The notes: generated from the sequence alone by a model not told the origin. 64,000 nucleotides of DNA from CBDUXP01 sp965371225 [NCBI: uncultured bacterium] (GCA_965371225.1 CBDUXP010000003.1:74877-138876), one strand, 5' to 3'. Shown: positions 1 to 8,280, counted from the first letter of the stretch. Program-made: numbers and translations.

Positions 1-1422
1 CTCGTGGCGTGGCTGCTCCCCAACTTCTTCGGGCACCCCCAGGGCACGCCCTTTTGGCTCGCGGATCAGGATTTCCAATCCATTTCCGCGTATGCCGGGC
101 TCGCGGCGCCGCTGCTTGCCGTGTACGCGCTGCGGCCTCGCGAGATGTCCGGGCCCGTGCGCGGATTAGCGCTCGTGGCGCTCGTGTGCGCGCTGGCGGT
201 CTACGGTTGCCCGCCGTTGCCGTGGCTCCTGGGGCGCTTGCCCCTGTTTCAGTCCGCCATGAATCAACGCCTGCTCACCGTAGTTGTCGCCGCCGTGGCC
301 GTCCTGGGAGGCCTGGGCCTGGACCGTTTGGCCGCGCGCTCCACCGGGCGACGGTGGTGGCTTGCGTGTGCGGGTCTCGGTGCGCTGATCGTGTTGGTGG
401 GGGTGTTCGCAAACGCCCGCCCGGCCGGCCTGCCGACTCTGGGGCCGAGTCTGGTGCATGCCGGGGCGGTGCTCGGCGTGGCCGGGGCGGTCCTAGCCGC
501 CGGTGGTGGTCCCTGGGCTGTGGTGGCAATCACGCTGGTCGAGGTGAGCGCATGGGGCTATCGGTTCAATCCGATCACCCCCGCGGCGCAGCACTATCCC
601 ACTACGCCTTTTATCGCGGCGCTCCAAGCCGAACTGGGCGACGATCCGCAGCGGCGGTTGCTCGCCCGCGGCTATGTCTTCCCGGCGGAGACCCCCATGC
701 GCTTCGGCATCCGGGACGTGAAAGGTTATGACGCGATCGAATCCGCCCGCTACGCGCGGTATCTGGAACTGGCCATGCGCACCGGCCGCGGCACCGGCGC
801 TCTGCCCCCACCCCAGCGCCGCGTGCCGCTGATGGCGACGTACCGTTCCCGGCTGTTGGATGCGGCGGCGGCCTCCGTCATCGTGAGCGCCGAACCGCTG
901 AGCGATGTGGGGCTGTCCACGGTGGCGACGGCGCCGGGTCTCTATGCCTACCGCAACGCCCGCGCCCTTCCGCGCGCGCGGCTGGCCCGCACGGTTGAGC
1001 ATCTCCCGACCCCCGACGCGGTGGCCGAACGTCTCGCGCAACCGGATCACGACCCCGCAGCGGTGACGTTACTCGAAGGACTCCCGGGAGAGCGGCTGGA
1101 GGCCGGCGCCGGACGCGTGACATTTCTCTTGGACGAACCCACGCGCGTGCAACTGGAAGTGGAAGCGGAGACCGACGCGGTGCTGGTCCTGGCGGATGTC
1201 ATGTTCCCGGGATGGGAAGCCACGATAGATGGGCAGCCCACCACCATCTGGACCGCGGACCTGGCGTTCCGGGCCGTGCGGGTTCCCCAGGGGCGCCATC
1301 TCGTCGAGTTCGGCTACTATCCCCGGTCCGTCCGGTGGGGGCTGGCCCTCTCGACCGTTGGGCTGACGGCGTTCGTGCTCCTCGGCCTGACGGGTGTCCG
1401 GCGGCGCCGCGCCCCGGCGTAA
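1..1422 (+). CDS. YfhO-like integral membrane protein, C-terminal part (cut by window edge)
   Basis: The frame is open from the first base, so the N-terminal half lies outside the window. About 472 residues are visible. Hydrophobic stretches lie at roughly residues 30-44, 52-68, 91-106, 119-136 and 150-184, followed by a soluble domain (about 190-440), one last membrane helix (about 446-464) and a basic RRRR tail. The pair 'MFPGWEATIDGQ' and 'GRHLVEFGYYP' is typical of the C-terminal domain of the YfhO family, large bacterial membrane proteins linked in some Firmicutes to glycosylation of envelope polymers. The role here is unknown; association with envelope sugar transfer is inference only. 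Confidence 0.7.
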   Translation, partial: LVAWLLPNFFGHPQGTPFWLADQDFQSISAYAGLAAPLLAVYALRPREMSGPVRGLALVALVCALAVYGCPPLPWLLGRLPLFQSAMNQRLLTVVVAAVAVLGGLGLDRLAARSTGRRWWLACAGLGALIVLVGVFANARPAGLPTLGPSLVHAGAVLGVAGAVLAAGGGPWAVVAITLVEVSAWGYRFNPITPAAQHYPTTPFIAALQAELGDDPQRRLLARGYVFPAETPMRFGIRDVKGYDAIESARYARYLELAMRTGRGTGALPPPQRRVPLMATYRSRLLDAAAASVIVSAEPLSDVGLSTVATAPGLYAYRNARALPRARLARTVEHLPTPDAVAERLAQPDHDPAAVTLLEGLPGERLEAGAGRVTFLLDEPTRVQLEVEAETDAVLVLADVMFPGWEATIDGQPTTIWTADLAFRAVRVPQGRHLVEFGYYPRSVRWGLALSTVGLTAFVLLGLTGVRRRRAPA

Positions 1423-1477
1423 CGCCCGGCACGCGGCGCGGGGGCGTCCGTGGCAGTGGCGGCCCCCTGGCGGACCG

Positions 1478-1483
1478 TATAAT
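1478..1483 (+). promoter_or_regulatory. Putative -10 box (TATAAT)
   Basis: A perfect TATAAT lies in a GC-rich gap about 107 bases before the methyltransferase start. No convincing -35 box is seen 16-18 bases upstream, so this is a weak call. Confidence 0.35.
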
Positions 1484-1589
1484 AGGCCTGTAGCCTGCGA
1501 GTGCCCGCTTGGATCGCGCGCGATCCGCCACACGCGGCGGGCAGGGCACTCCCCCGGCTGCGGTCTCAACCGCGACGGTCCCCGGTCCA

Positions 1590-2552
1590 ATGGTGCAGAC
1601 GGCAACAGACCTCCCGCAGCGTGCGGCCTCGGCCGGCCCGGTCGGCGCCGCGGGTGAGCCGAAGCGCGCCTTTACCTACCTGGGCGTGTACGCCGAGCGC
1701 CTGTGCTTTTTGCGGGCGCTGAACAGCCAGATGCCGGTGCACCAGCGGGTGGTGGATGACCCCGTCGCGCGCAAGCTGGTGTCCTGGCGCTGGCGCCTGT
1801 TGCTGCCCCTCCTGCGCTTCGGGCGGCTGGAACCGTACATGGTGCTGGAACTGGACCGCCGCTGGCCCGGCACGGCCATCTACGGGGCGCTGCGGTCCCG
1901 CATGATCGATGAGATGCTGGAGGCCCGTCTGCGCCGCCGGTACGCACAAGTGGTGGTGCTCGCCGCCGGTCTCCAGACGCGCGCTCTGCGCACCCACCTC
2001 TTTCCGCCGGGCATCCGCCTCTTCGAGGTGGACTGGCCGGAAGCCCACGCGGAGAAGCTGCGGCGGGTGGAGCGGGTATTTTCCAGCGTGCCGGAACACG
2101 TGAGCTTCGTGACGTGCGACATGACGAGTGGCGAACTGCAAGGCGCGCTCGAGGCGGCGGGATTCGATCCGAAAGCGCGGACGGTTTTCCTCTGGGAGGG
2201 TTCCACCTTCGCGTTCACCGAGGAGGAAGTGGAGGCCACGCTGCGCAGCGTGCACGCGTCGACGGTGCCTGGGAGCGTGCTCATCGGCGATTTCATGGAC
2301 GGCCGGGTCGTGTATGACGGCCACACGGTGCCCGGCAGCGCGGCCATCATGGAGTTTCTGGCCGAAATGGAGATGGCCCCGCGGTTCGGCATCCGCCCGG
2401 GCCGGGAGGTGGCGTATCTGCGCCGCCGCGGATTCCGGCACCGCCGCACGTACGGGCCGGCGGACTTTACCCTGTGGCTGGATACCCACCCGTTCTATCG
2501 CGCGCTGACGATTCCCCAGCTGTGGTACATCTGGGAATCCATCGTCCAGTGA
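1590..2552 (+). CDS. SAM-dependent methyltransferase, leucine carboxyl methyltransferase-like (TIGR00027 type)
   Basis: A 320-residue protein starting at ATG 1590; upstream in-frame sequence is arginine/proline-rich and not family-like. The SAM-binding glycine motif appears as 'VVVLAAGLQTRALR', followed by an acidic ribose-binding region 'FEVDWPE' and the family hallmark 'LWEGSTFAFTEEEV'. This is the O-methyltransferase family that also contains the PP2A carboxyl methyltransferase; bacterial members mostly have unknown substrates. Its stop codon overlaps the GTG start of the Coq7-like gene, so the two are translationally coupled and probably one transcript with the ThyX gene. Confidence 0.82.
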   Translation: MVQTATDLPQRAASAGPVGAAGEPKRAFTYLGVYAERLCFLRALNSQMPVHQRVVDDPVARKLVSWRWRLLLPLLRFGRLEPYMVLELDRRWPGTAIYGALRSRMIDEMLEARLRRRYAQVVVLAAGLQTRALRTHLFPPGIRLFEVDWPEAHAEKLRRVERVFSSVPEHVSFVTCDMTSGELQGALEAAGFDPKARTVFLWEGSTFAFTEEEVEATLRSVHASTVPGSVLIGDFMDGRVVYDGHTVPGSAAIMEFLAEMEMAPRFGIRPGREVAYLRRRGFRHRRTYGPADFTLWLDTHPFYRALTIPQLWYIWESIVQ

Positions 2553-3001
2553 AGGCTGCCGCGCGCCGGTTGCGCTTCTGGCTCTGGTGGGCCTACCTCG
2601 TGGAAGTGGGCGCGACGTGCATCTATGCCCAGCAGAGTCGCGCCGGATCAGGCCCATTCCGCGAGCGGGTAGCCGCGTTCAGTGCCGACGAGGCGGCCCA
2701 TGCGAACCGGCTGGCGTGTATCATGCACCACACAGGCCGGGCGCCGGGCGCGTGGGCCACTCGCGCGGTGGCTGCCGCGGCGACATGCTTGGGATGGTGT
2801 CTCGCACGACTGCACCAGCGCTTGGTCATGCGCTGCGATCACTTGTTGGAGGTGAGAGGAATCGCCATCTATGAACGCGTCCTGGCGGCGCTACCGGCGC
2901 AGGCCGCTGCGGACCGCGTCGACGTACAGGCCCTGCTCGCGCAAGAGCAGCAGCACGCAGCGGCCTTGCACGCCTGGTTGGACGGAGCGCCGGTGACATG
3001 A
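2549..3001 (+). CDS. Coq7-like diiron (ferritin-like fold) protein
   Basis: A 150-residue protein starting at GTG 2549 inside the previous stop codon (GTGA). It shows a complete diiron ligand set: Glu19 in 'VEVGATCIYAQQ', Glu48/His51 in 'DEAAHANRL', Glu101 in 'LLEVRGIAIY' and Glu133/His136 in 'QEQQHAAAL'. The order E, ExxH, E, ExxH, the spacing, and the 'ExGAxxIYxxQ' motif match Coq7 demethoxyubiquinone hydroxylases, which add the last ring hydroxyl in ubiquinone synthesis. It is shorter than usual for Coq7 (about 180-220). Quinone hydroxylation is the likeliest role; other small diiron proteins are possible. It overlaps the ThyX start by four bases. Confidence 0.68.
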   Translation: MKAAARRLRFWLWWAYLVEVGATCIYAQQSRAGSGPFRERVAAFSADEAAHANRLACIMHHTGRAPGAWATRAVAAAATCLGWCLARLHQRLVMRCDHLLEVRGIAIYERVLAALPAQAAADRVDVQALLAQEQQHAAALHAWLDGAPVT

Positions 3002-4572
3002 GCGCCTTGCGTGCCTCCACTGCGGCGGGCGCGTGGACGGACCCGCCTATCGTCCAGCTCACCGCGACCTTCCACAATCCCGTGGCCAACGCCATGGCAA
3101 CGGCGAAGACCTGTTATTCGAGCCAGGGCATCATTCCCCCCGAGAGCGTGGGCGAGAACTATCTCGACCTGGCGCAGGATCTCTATCGCAGCGGCCACCA
3201 CACCACCCTGCAGCACATGCACTTTCAGTTCGCGATCGAGCGCGTCTCGCGGCACTGCGTGTGGAGCTTTCTGCATTCCCATCCGTTCTACAACTCCGAG
3301 CAGGTGAGCCAGCGGTTCGTGAAGATGCGGCCGGACATGGCCGCGACGCCGCCGCTCGTGGGTCGGGCGTTGGACGTCTACCGTGCGTGCATCGACCGGC
3401 AGATGGTGGCATACGGCGCCATCCGCGACGGCTTGTTTCCCCTAGCGGCAGCCGCCTACACGGAGCGGTTTCCCAATCGCGATCCGGAGCAGAAGAAGAT
3501 CCGCATCCAGATCCTGAAGAAAACCCAGGAGATCGCCCGGTACGTGGCCCCCGTGGCCTCCTGGACGTACCTGTACCACACGATCAGCGGCATCACGCTG
3601 TTGCGCTACGCCCGCCTCTGCAACCAGTACGATACGCCCACCGAGACGCGGCTCCTGGTGGGCGGGATGGTCGAGGCCGCCCTGGCCGCCGCGCCGGACT
3701 TGCGCGAACTGTTTGAGGAACCGCTGCCGTTGGAGGCCACGCCGGAGGCGGTGTTCTTCGCCACGCAGCCGGACGGCCGCCTCACCGAGGACGCCGGCAC
3801 ATTTCGCCGCGAATTCGATCGCGCTATGGGCGATCACCTGGCGGTGCTGGTCAGTGCGGCGGATGGGAACGAGGAGGTGGTCGCCGCGGCCGTGCGGGAG
3901 GTGTTGGGCCTCCCGCGGAACCGCATGACCGACGATAGCGCGCTCGAACGGGTGCTCGACCCGAAACTCAACCGCCTTCACGGTGAGAACCTGCGCCTGG
4001 GTACGCTCTCCAAACTGGCGCGCAGCCTGATGCACGCGCACTACACGTTCCGCAAAGTGCTCAGCCATACGGGCGACTCCCAGGACCAGCGGCACCGCAT
4101 GACTCCCGCCAGCCGGCCCGTGCTCCTGGCGCATCTGGGGGAGGAGCCGGACTACCTGACGCCGCCGATGGTCGCCATGGTGCCGGAGATGCAGCGGCTG
4201 TACGACGACTCGATGGCCGACACCTGGGCGGCCATCCGCACCCTGCGCGCCGAGGGCGTGTCGGCCGAGTTTGCGGCGTACCTCCTGCCCAACGCCGTCA
4301 AGGTGCGGTTCACGGAGAGCACGGACTACCTCAACCTGCACCACAAGCACGCCATGCGGCTCTGCTACAACGCGCAGGAAGAAATCTGGCGCGCGTCGCT
4401 CCACGAGGCGGAGGCGGTGAGCGACGTCAACCCCGTCCTCGGCAGTTACCTGCTGCCCCCGTGCAGCCACCGGGACCAGGCCGGCACGCGGCCCATCTGC
4501 CCGGAGGGCGCGCGCTACTGCGGCACGAAGGTCTGGCGCCTGGACCTGAACGAGTACGCGCGCGTCATCTGA
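2998..4572 (+). CDS. thyX: Long FAD-dependent thymidylate synthase (ThyX family), about 524 aa
   Basis: ThyX makes dTMP from dUMP using FAD and methylene-tetrahydrofolate. The N-terminal half carries a divergent ThyX signature: Arg85-His86, Ser90, then after an insertion 'NSEQVSQRF' (residues 99-107), in place of the compact RHRxxSxNxxSxR motif. The C-terminal half has '[13 protein letters not shown]' and '[18 protein letters not shown]', resembling the substrate-binding C-terminal part of ThyX, and ends with a cysteine-containing segment ([14 protein letters not shown]). It is about twice the common 220-250 residues. ATG 2998 overlaps the preceding gene's stop (ATGA). Family assignment is fairly sure; catalytic competence is not shown. 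Confidence 0.75.
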   Translation: MSALRASTAAGAWTDPPIVQLTATFHNPVANAMATAKTCYSSQGIIPPESVGENYLDLAQDLYRSGHHTTLQHMHFQFAIERVSRHCVWSFLHSHPFYNSEQVSQRFVKMRPDMAATPPLVGRALDVYRACIDRQMVAYGAIRDGLFPLAAAAYTERFPNRDPEQKKIRIQILKKTQEIARYVAPVASWTYLYHTISGITLLRYARLCNQYDTPTETRLLVGGMVEAALAAAPDLRELFEEPLPLEATPEAVFFATQPDGRLTEDAGTFRREFDRAMGDHLAVLVSAADGNEEVVAAAVREVLGLPRNRMTDDSALERVLDPKLNRLHGENLRLGTLSKLARSLMHAHYTFRKVLSHTGDSQDQRHRMTPASRPVLLAHLGEEPDYLTPPMVAMVPEMQRLYDDSMADTWAAIRTLRAEGVSAEFAAYLLPNAVKVRFTESTDYLNLHHKHAMRLCYNAQEEIWRASLHEAEAVSDVNPVLGSYLLPPCSHRDQAGTRPICPEGARYCGTKVWRLDLNEYARVI

Positions 4573-4578
4573 CGGCGG

Positions 4579-5424
4579 CTACCGCCGGAGCCGTCCCCGC
4601 CCGAGCCACGCGGCTGCAAAGCAGGCGAATTGCACCATGACGATCGTCGCGCCGGTGGGTACGGAGAACCGGTACGAGGCCCATAAGCCCACCAGGACCG
4701 ACCCGAGGCTCACGGCCTGCGCCACGATCGCCAAGTCCCGCAGCCGGCGGGCGACGAGCAGCCCCGTGGCGCCCGGGATCACGAGACAGGCGCTCACGAG
4801 GATGATCCCCACCACGCGGATGCTCACGACGATCGTCAGCGCCAGCAGCACCAGCAACAGGTAGTACAGCGCCCCCGTGGGCACGCCGCTCACGGCGGCC
4901 ATCTCTTCATCGAACAGGAAGAATCGCCACTCCTTCGCCAGGAGGGCGCCGCACGCCAGCACGACACACATCACCCCCGCCATAGCGATGAGATCGCCGC
5001 GCCGCACGCCCAGGATGCTGCCGAACAGGTAGCTCATGATCTCCGGCGTGAACGCATCCCGCACCGCCAGGAGGATGAGGCCGAGCGCCATGCTGACGGC
5101 GAGGAGGATGCCGATGGCGGTATCCGCCTCCACCGCGGTGCCGCGCGACATGGCCCCGATGGCGACGGCCACTCCGACGCAAAACACGAGCGCGGTCAGT
5201 TGGAGCGTCGCGGTCGGGGCGGCCGTGGCGGGGGACAGGACGAGCCCGAGGGCGATGCCGCCGAACGCCGCGTGCCCGATACCTTGCCCGATGAACGCCA
5301 GGCGCTTGAGCACCACGAACACGCTGAGCACCCCGCAACTGACCCCGACCAGCAGGCCCGCCACCAGGGCCCGTTGGAGGAAGTGGTAGTGCCGGAGGGC
5401 CTCCAGGAAGCCGGGCTCACTCAT
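4579..5424 (-). CDS. znuB: Zinc/metal ABC transporter permease (ZnuB-like)
   Basis: A 281-residue polytopic membrane protein of the ABC-3 permease family, with about eight hydrophobic segments. Typical motifs are '[17 protein letters not shown]' near residue 45 and '[20 protein letters not shown]' near the C-terminus. The start is taken as ATG 5424 ('MSEPGF'), eight bases inside the end of znuC; upstream in-frame sequence is unlike the family. With the ATPase and binding protein it forms an importer for Zn2+ or a similar divalent metal in the inner membrane. The gene ends six bases from the convergent ThyX gene, leaving no room for a separate terminator. Confidence 0.92.
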   Translation of the reverse strand: MSEPGFLEALRHYHFLQRALVAGLLVGVSCGVLSVFVVLKRLAFIGQGIGHAAFGGIALGLVLSPATAAPTATLQLTALVFCVGVAVAIGAMSRGTAVEADTAIGILLAVSMALGLILLAVRDAFTPEIMSYLFGSILGVRRGDLIAMAGVMCVVLACGALLAKEWRFFLFDEEMAAVSGVPTGALYYLLLVLLALTIVVSIRVVGIILVSACLVIPGATGLLVARRLRDLAIVAQAVSLGSVLVGLWASYRFSVPTGATIVMVQFACFAAAWLGRGRLRR

Positions 5425-6253
5425 GTGGTGGCGATCCGCTCGCGTGGTCGCTGCCGGCCTGAGGGGCTTGGGAGTGCTCTTCCCCGTGAAACGCCGCTTG
5501 ATGTTCGTGGTGCTTGAGGAAATACGCGTCCAGCTCGCAGGCGTACACCTCGCGCAACACGGATTCGCTGAGCAGCTCGGCCCGGTCATGCCAGTGCAGC
5601 GTCCGATTGAGACACGCCACCTGATTCACGTAGGGCAGCATCTCGCCGATGTGGTGGGACACCATGAGGATGCTGAGGTCCAGGTCCGCCTGGAGTTCGC
5701 GCAACAATTGCAGCACCTGGGCCTGCCCGGCCGTATCGATGCCCGCGGTCGGCTCGTCCAACAGGAGCAACTGTGGGCCGGGGACCAAGGCGCGCGCGAT
5801 GATCGCGCGTTGTTGCTCCCCGCCGCTGAGGGTATGGAAGTTGCGGTCCGCGACCGAGGCGAGCCCCACCCGCGCCAGCATGGCGTCCACGCGGGCCGGC
5901 GTATCCGCGGGGACCCGGCGCAAGAGGCCGGACTGCGCGATCGCCCCCATCTGCACCACTTCGCGCGTGGTCGCCGGATACCGCCTATTGGCCACCGACG
6001 CTTGTGGCACGTATCCGATGCGCGTGCGGCGCTCGCCGAGGTGCGCCGGCAGGACGCCGAACACCCGGACCTGGCCGCTGGCGGGGCGCACGAGGCCGAG
6101 AATCAGCCGCAGCAAGGTCGTCTTCCCGCCCGCGTTCGGCCCGATGAGCGCTACCAGCGTGGACGGGGCGACCTCCATGCTGATGTGTTCCAGCGCGACC
6201 CGCGCGCCAAAGCGGACGGTCACGTCCTCCAGCACGACGGGGGGGGCGGTCAC
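5417..6253 (-). CDS. znuC: Zinc/metal ABC transporter ATP-binding protein (ZnuC-like)
   Basis: A 278-residue ABC ATPase with Walker A 'GPNAGGKTTL', Q-loop 'YVPQASVANRRYP', signature 'LSGGEQQR', Walker B 'LLLLDEPTAGID' and the switch His in 'MVSHHIGE'. The C-terminus has many His/Glu (HHEHQ..HGEEH), perhaps a metal-sensing tail, though this is inference. The start is GTG 6253, which overlaps the znuA stop as GTGA; a longer in-frame extension back to 7126 is only the shadow of znuA. It energises uptake through the adjacent permease. Confidence 0.92.
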   Translation of the reverse strand: MTAPPVVLEDVTVRFGARVALEHISMEVAPSTLVALIGPNAGGKTTLLRLILGLVRPASGQVRVFGVLPAHLGERRTRIGYVPQASVANRRYPATTREVVQMGAIAQSGLLRRVPADTPARVDAMLARVGLASVADRNFHTLSGGEQQRAIIARALVPGPQLLLLDEPTAGIDTAGQAQVLQLLRELQADLDLSILMVSHHIGEMLPYVNQVACLNRTLHWHDRAELLSESVLREVYACELDAYFLKHHEHQAAFHGEEHSQAPQAGSDHASGSPPHE

Positions 6254-7146
6254 GGAGCGGGAATGGGCGGCAGGACGGCTGCGAGCGCGTCTACGTTGCT
6301 GTGCATCATCGCCTCGTACGTATCGTATCCGGTCGTGTCCGTGCGCCCCAGCGGATCCAGCACGATGATCGGCGCGCCCGTCTCCTGCGCCAGGGTCTCG
6401 GCCACCGCGGGGGAGAACTGCGGTTCCACCGCGATTGCCGGATAGGGCTGCGCGCGCAGCGCTTCGGTGAGGTGGACGAGGTTCGCGGCCGAGGGCGGCG
6501 CGCCGGATGCTGCGTAAATGGAGCCGAGGTTGGCCACGCCACACGCGGCGAGGAAGTGCGGCCACGCATCGTGCAGGCACACGATGCCGTACCCGTCCCA
6601 CGCGCGCGCGGCCCGCTGCATCCGGGCCTGGAGAACGGCCAGCTCCCCGTCGTAAGCTGCCGCGCGCTTCCGAATGGCGGCGGCGTGTTCCGGGGTGGCG
6701 GCGGCCAGTTCGTCCGCGAGCCGCGCCACGTAGCCGCGTGCTCTGGCGGGATCGAGCCAGGCGTGCGGATTCTCGTCCGGCGCGTGCGCAGCCCCCGGCT
6801 CGGCATAGAGCCAGACGACGCGGGCGTCGGTGCCGGTCACCAGCCCCCCGAGCCAGTGGTCCACCGCCCCCCCCCAGCCGACGATCAGGACGGCCTCGGC
6901 AATCCGTTGCGCTTCCGCCGGCCCCGGTTCGTACCCGTGCGCGGTTCGGCCGGGACGCATGAGGCTGGTGACCGAGGTGTCGCCGGCCACCAGATGCCGG
7001 CACCAGTCGGCCACCGGCGGAATCGTGGCCACCACGGCGGCCGCCTCCGCCGGGCGCGGCGCGGGCTCGGCACCGCACCCCAGGCATCCGAACGCGAGCG
7101 CGCCCCACCGAAGCGGCACGCGCCACGCGGGTTGCGCGCGGCTCAA
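6250..7146 (-). CDS. znuA: Zinc/metal ABC transporter substrate-binding lipoprotein (ZnuA-like)
   Basis: Cluster A-1 metal-binding protein of about 298 residues. Candidate metal ligands are the His of 'TAHGYEP', the His of 'NPHAWLDP', the His of 'CLHDAWPHF' and the Asp of 'IIVLDPLG'. The N-terminus has arginines, a hydrophobic run and a lipobox-like 'LGCGAE', so it is probably lipid-anchored. No ATG fits: TTG 7146 overlaps the acyltransferase stop as TTGA and includes the whole signal peptide; GTG 7119 is an alternative. It lacks the His-rich loop of many ZnuA proteins, and contains a C9 run at 6867-6875. Confidence 0.85.
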   Translation of the reverse strand: MSRAQPAWRVPLRWGALAFGCLGCGAEPAPRPAEAAAVVATIPPVADWCRHLVAGDTSVTSLMRPGRTAHGYEPGPAEAQRIAEAVLIVGWGGAVDHWLGGLVTGTDARVVWLYAEPGAAHAPDENPHAWLDPARARGYVARLADELAAATPEHAAAIRKRAAAYDGELAVLQARMQRAARAWDGYGIVCLHDAWPHFLAACGVANLGSIYAASGAPPSAANLVHLTEALRAQPYPAIAVEPQFSPAVAETLAQETGAPIIVLDPLGRTDTTGYDTYEAMMHSNVDALAAVLPPIPAP

Positions 7147-7874
7147 GCTTGCGGCGGCGCCGGCGGCGCGGGAAGGTCCAAGGAGCGTTGGGTGTCTTGG
7201 ACGAATTGCTCCTCGAGCGCGCGCAAGCCGTCTATCAGTTTGGCGACGATGCGCTCCCAAGTCTCCCGTTCGTCGGGCATCGTCAACTCTTCAGTAAAGT
7301 CCAGCGGCGCGCCGATGCGGCAGTAGATGTCCTTTCCCCAATAGAAGCGCGAGGCCCACACGGGGAGGATCTGTTCGAGCCCATGATGGTAAATGGGCAC
7401 GACGGTGCACCGCGTCCGGTGGATGAGCGCGCCGACGCCGGGCCGGCCTTTGGGTTTGATCCGCCCCGTGGGGGTAATCCCGCCTTCGGGGAACAGCAGC
7501 ATGGTGCTTTGCTGCAGGCATTCCGACATGAGCTGGTGAGTCTCGCTGCTGAAGCGCCCGCGGTTGACGGGAATGCACCGGAGCAGCCGGTAGATCATGA
7601 ACTTCCGAAACGGCGTGGTGACCACGTCGGCCGCGATGGGCGTGTACGGGGACAGCCAGTACTTCCAGATGGTGCCGTACCCGCGTGCGGCGAACGCGAC
7701 GAGAAACGGGTCGAGGAAGCTGCGGTGGTTCGCGACGAACAGGGTGTTCGTCGTGCCCGGCACGTGCTCCTGCCCCGTAATTGTGAGCCGGTTCAACCGC
7801 TTGATCCAACTCACGAACGGCGCGCCCAGGCTGATTTTCAGGCCGTGGCCGATGATGCCCGTCAGGTCGACCAC
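7143..7874 (-). CDS. 1-acyl-sn-glycerol-3-phosphate acyltransferase family protein (PlsC-like)
   Basis: A 243-residue acyltransferase with catalytic 'NHRSFLD' (HxxxxD), substrate-binding 'FPEGGITPTG' and 'IPVNRG'. Members transfer an acyl chain to lysophosphatidate or related lipids at the inner membrane. The start is GTG 7874, preceded on the minus strand by a strong GGAGGG ribosome site that overlaps the stop of the small gene before it. The end overlaps the znuA start, so it is probably transcribed with the metal transporter. Several paralogues with this domain exist in most genomes, so this need not be the main PlsC. Confidence 0.85.
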   Translation of the reverse strand: MVDLTGIIGHGLKISLGAPFVSWIKRLNRLTITGQEHVPGTTNTLFVANHRSFLDPFLVAFAARGYGTIWKYWLSPYTPIAADVVTTPFRKFMIYRLLRCIPVNRGRFSSETHQLMSECLQQSTMLLFPEGGITPTGRIKPKGRPGVGALIHRTRCTVVPIYHHGLEQILPVWASRFYWGKDIYCRIGAPLDFTEELTMPDERETWERIVAKLIDGLRALEEQFVQDTQRSLDLPAPPAPPQA

Positions 7875-7875
7875 G

Positions 7876-8034
7876 CTACCCTCCGAGCAGCCACTGCGCG
7901 CCGGTCAGCACCACCCACCCCGCCGCGGCGAGCGCGCCCAGCACAATCCCCCACCACACGAGAATGATGCCGCATCCCCACATGGTGAGGCTGAGGGGGG
8001 CCATCCGCGCCGTGGGCGAACCGGCATCAGCCAT
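7876..8034 (-). CDS. Small hydrophobic membrane protein, 52 aa, unknown
   Basis: Starts at ATG 8034 ('MADAGSP') just after the tRNA terminator and ends two bases before the acyltransferase start. The second half is strongly hydrophobic, with 'MWGCGIILVWWGIVLGAL' forming one or two membrane segments. A small membrane protein next to tRNA-Trp invites comparison with SecE, but it lacks the SecE K-V-x-W-P region and no nusG follows. A longer frame back to 8112 runs through the tRNA gene and is rejected. Confidence 0.5.
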   Translation of the reverse strand: MADAGSPTARMAPLSLTMWGCGIILVWWGIVLGALAAAGWVVLTGAQWLLGG

Positions 8035-8048
8035 GCGTGGGCTGCACA

Positions 8049-8079
8049 ACAAATCGCCCGACGGGGGGCCGCCGGGCGA
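8049..8079 (-). terminator. Rho-independent terminator after tRNA-Trp
   Basis: Minus-strand stem TCGCCCG / CGGGCGA (arms at 8073-8079 and 8054-8060) with a GC-rich loop, followed by TTTGTTG. It lies seven bases beyond the tRNA 3' end and probably ends the tRNA transcript. Confidence 0.65.
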
Positions 8080-8085
8080 CGCGGG

Positions 8086-8157
8086 CAGGGGAGACAGGAT
8101 TCGAACCTGCAACCCTCGGTTTTGGAGACCGATGCTCTACCATTGAGCCACTCCCCT
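8086..8157 (-). tRNA. tRNA-Trp (anticodon CCA)
   Basis: Acceptor arms AGGGGAG (8151-8157) and CTCCCCT (8087-8093) pair on the minus strand with discriminator G at 8086. The anticodon stem is CGGT/ACCG around loop CTCCAAA, giving anticodon CCA at 8125-8123. The T arm is GCAGG-TTCGAAT-CCTGT with one mismatch. The D arm is GCTC..GAGC. No CCA is encoded. Confidence 0.96.
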
Positions 8158-8191
8158 ACGATAGGGGAGGCCGAAACCACCCCGGCATCCC

Positions 8192-8220
8192 AGGGTAGAC
8201 CGGCCCCTAAGCCCTGTCAA
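8192..8220 (-). promoter_or_regulatory. Promoter of tRNA-Trp
   Basis: Minus-strand -35 TTGACA (8215-8220), 17-base spacer and -10 TACCCT (8192-8197), predicting a start near 8185, about 28 bases before the mature tRNA. Its -35 box is back-to-back with that of the divergent tetR gene. Confidence 0.72.
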
Positions 8221-8238
8221 GCTGGGACTTGCGCGGAC

Positions 8239-8266
8239 TTGACAGTGGGCGGCTCGTAACCATACT
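8239..8266 (+). promoter_or_regulatory. Promoter of the tetR-family gene
   Basis: -35 TTGACA (8239-8244), 16-base spacer, -10 CATACT (8261-8266). The -10 box lies inside the palindromic operator, and the predicted start is at or just before the ATG at 8274, so the mRNA would be almost leaderless. This fits direct autorepression. Confidence 0.65.
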
Positions 8267-8280
8267 CTTTCGTATGGTTA
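8257..8280 (+). promoter_or_regulatory. TetR-type operator, copy 1
   Basis: A perfect inverted repeat with nine-base arms TAACCATAC (8257-8265) and GTATGGTTA (8272-8280) around a six-base centre. It covers the -10 box and the start codon of the tetR-family gene. A second, imperfect copy lies before the aminotransferase gene (8881-8902). Confidence 0.75.

Noticed and set aside
5417-7126. 569-codon version of znuC extended through znuA
   Set aside because: Only the last 278 codons resemble an ABC ATPase; the rest is the shadow of znuA, and GTG 6253 overlaps the znuA stop as expected for coupled genes.
7876-8034. SecE
   Set aside because: Position after tRNA-Trp is suggestive, but the SecE K-V-x-W-P core and a following nusG are missing.
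7876-8112. 78-codon version of the small membrane protein
   Set aside because: The first 26 codons lie within the tRNA-Trp gene and its terminator.
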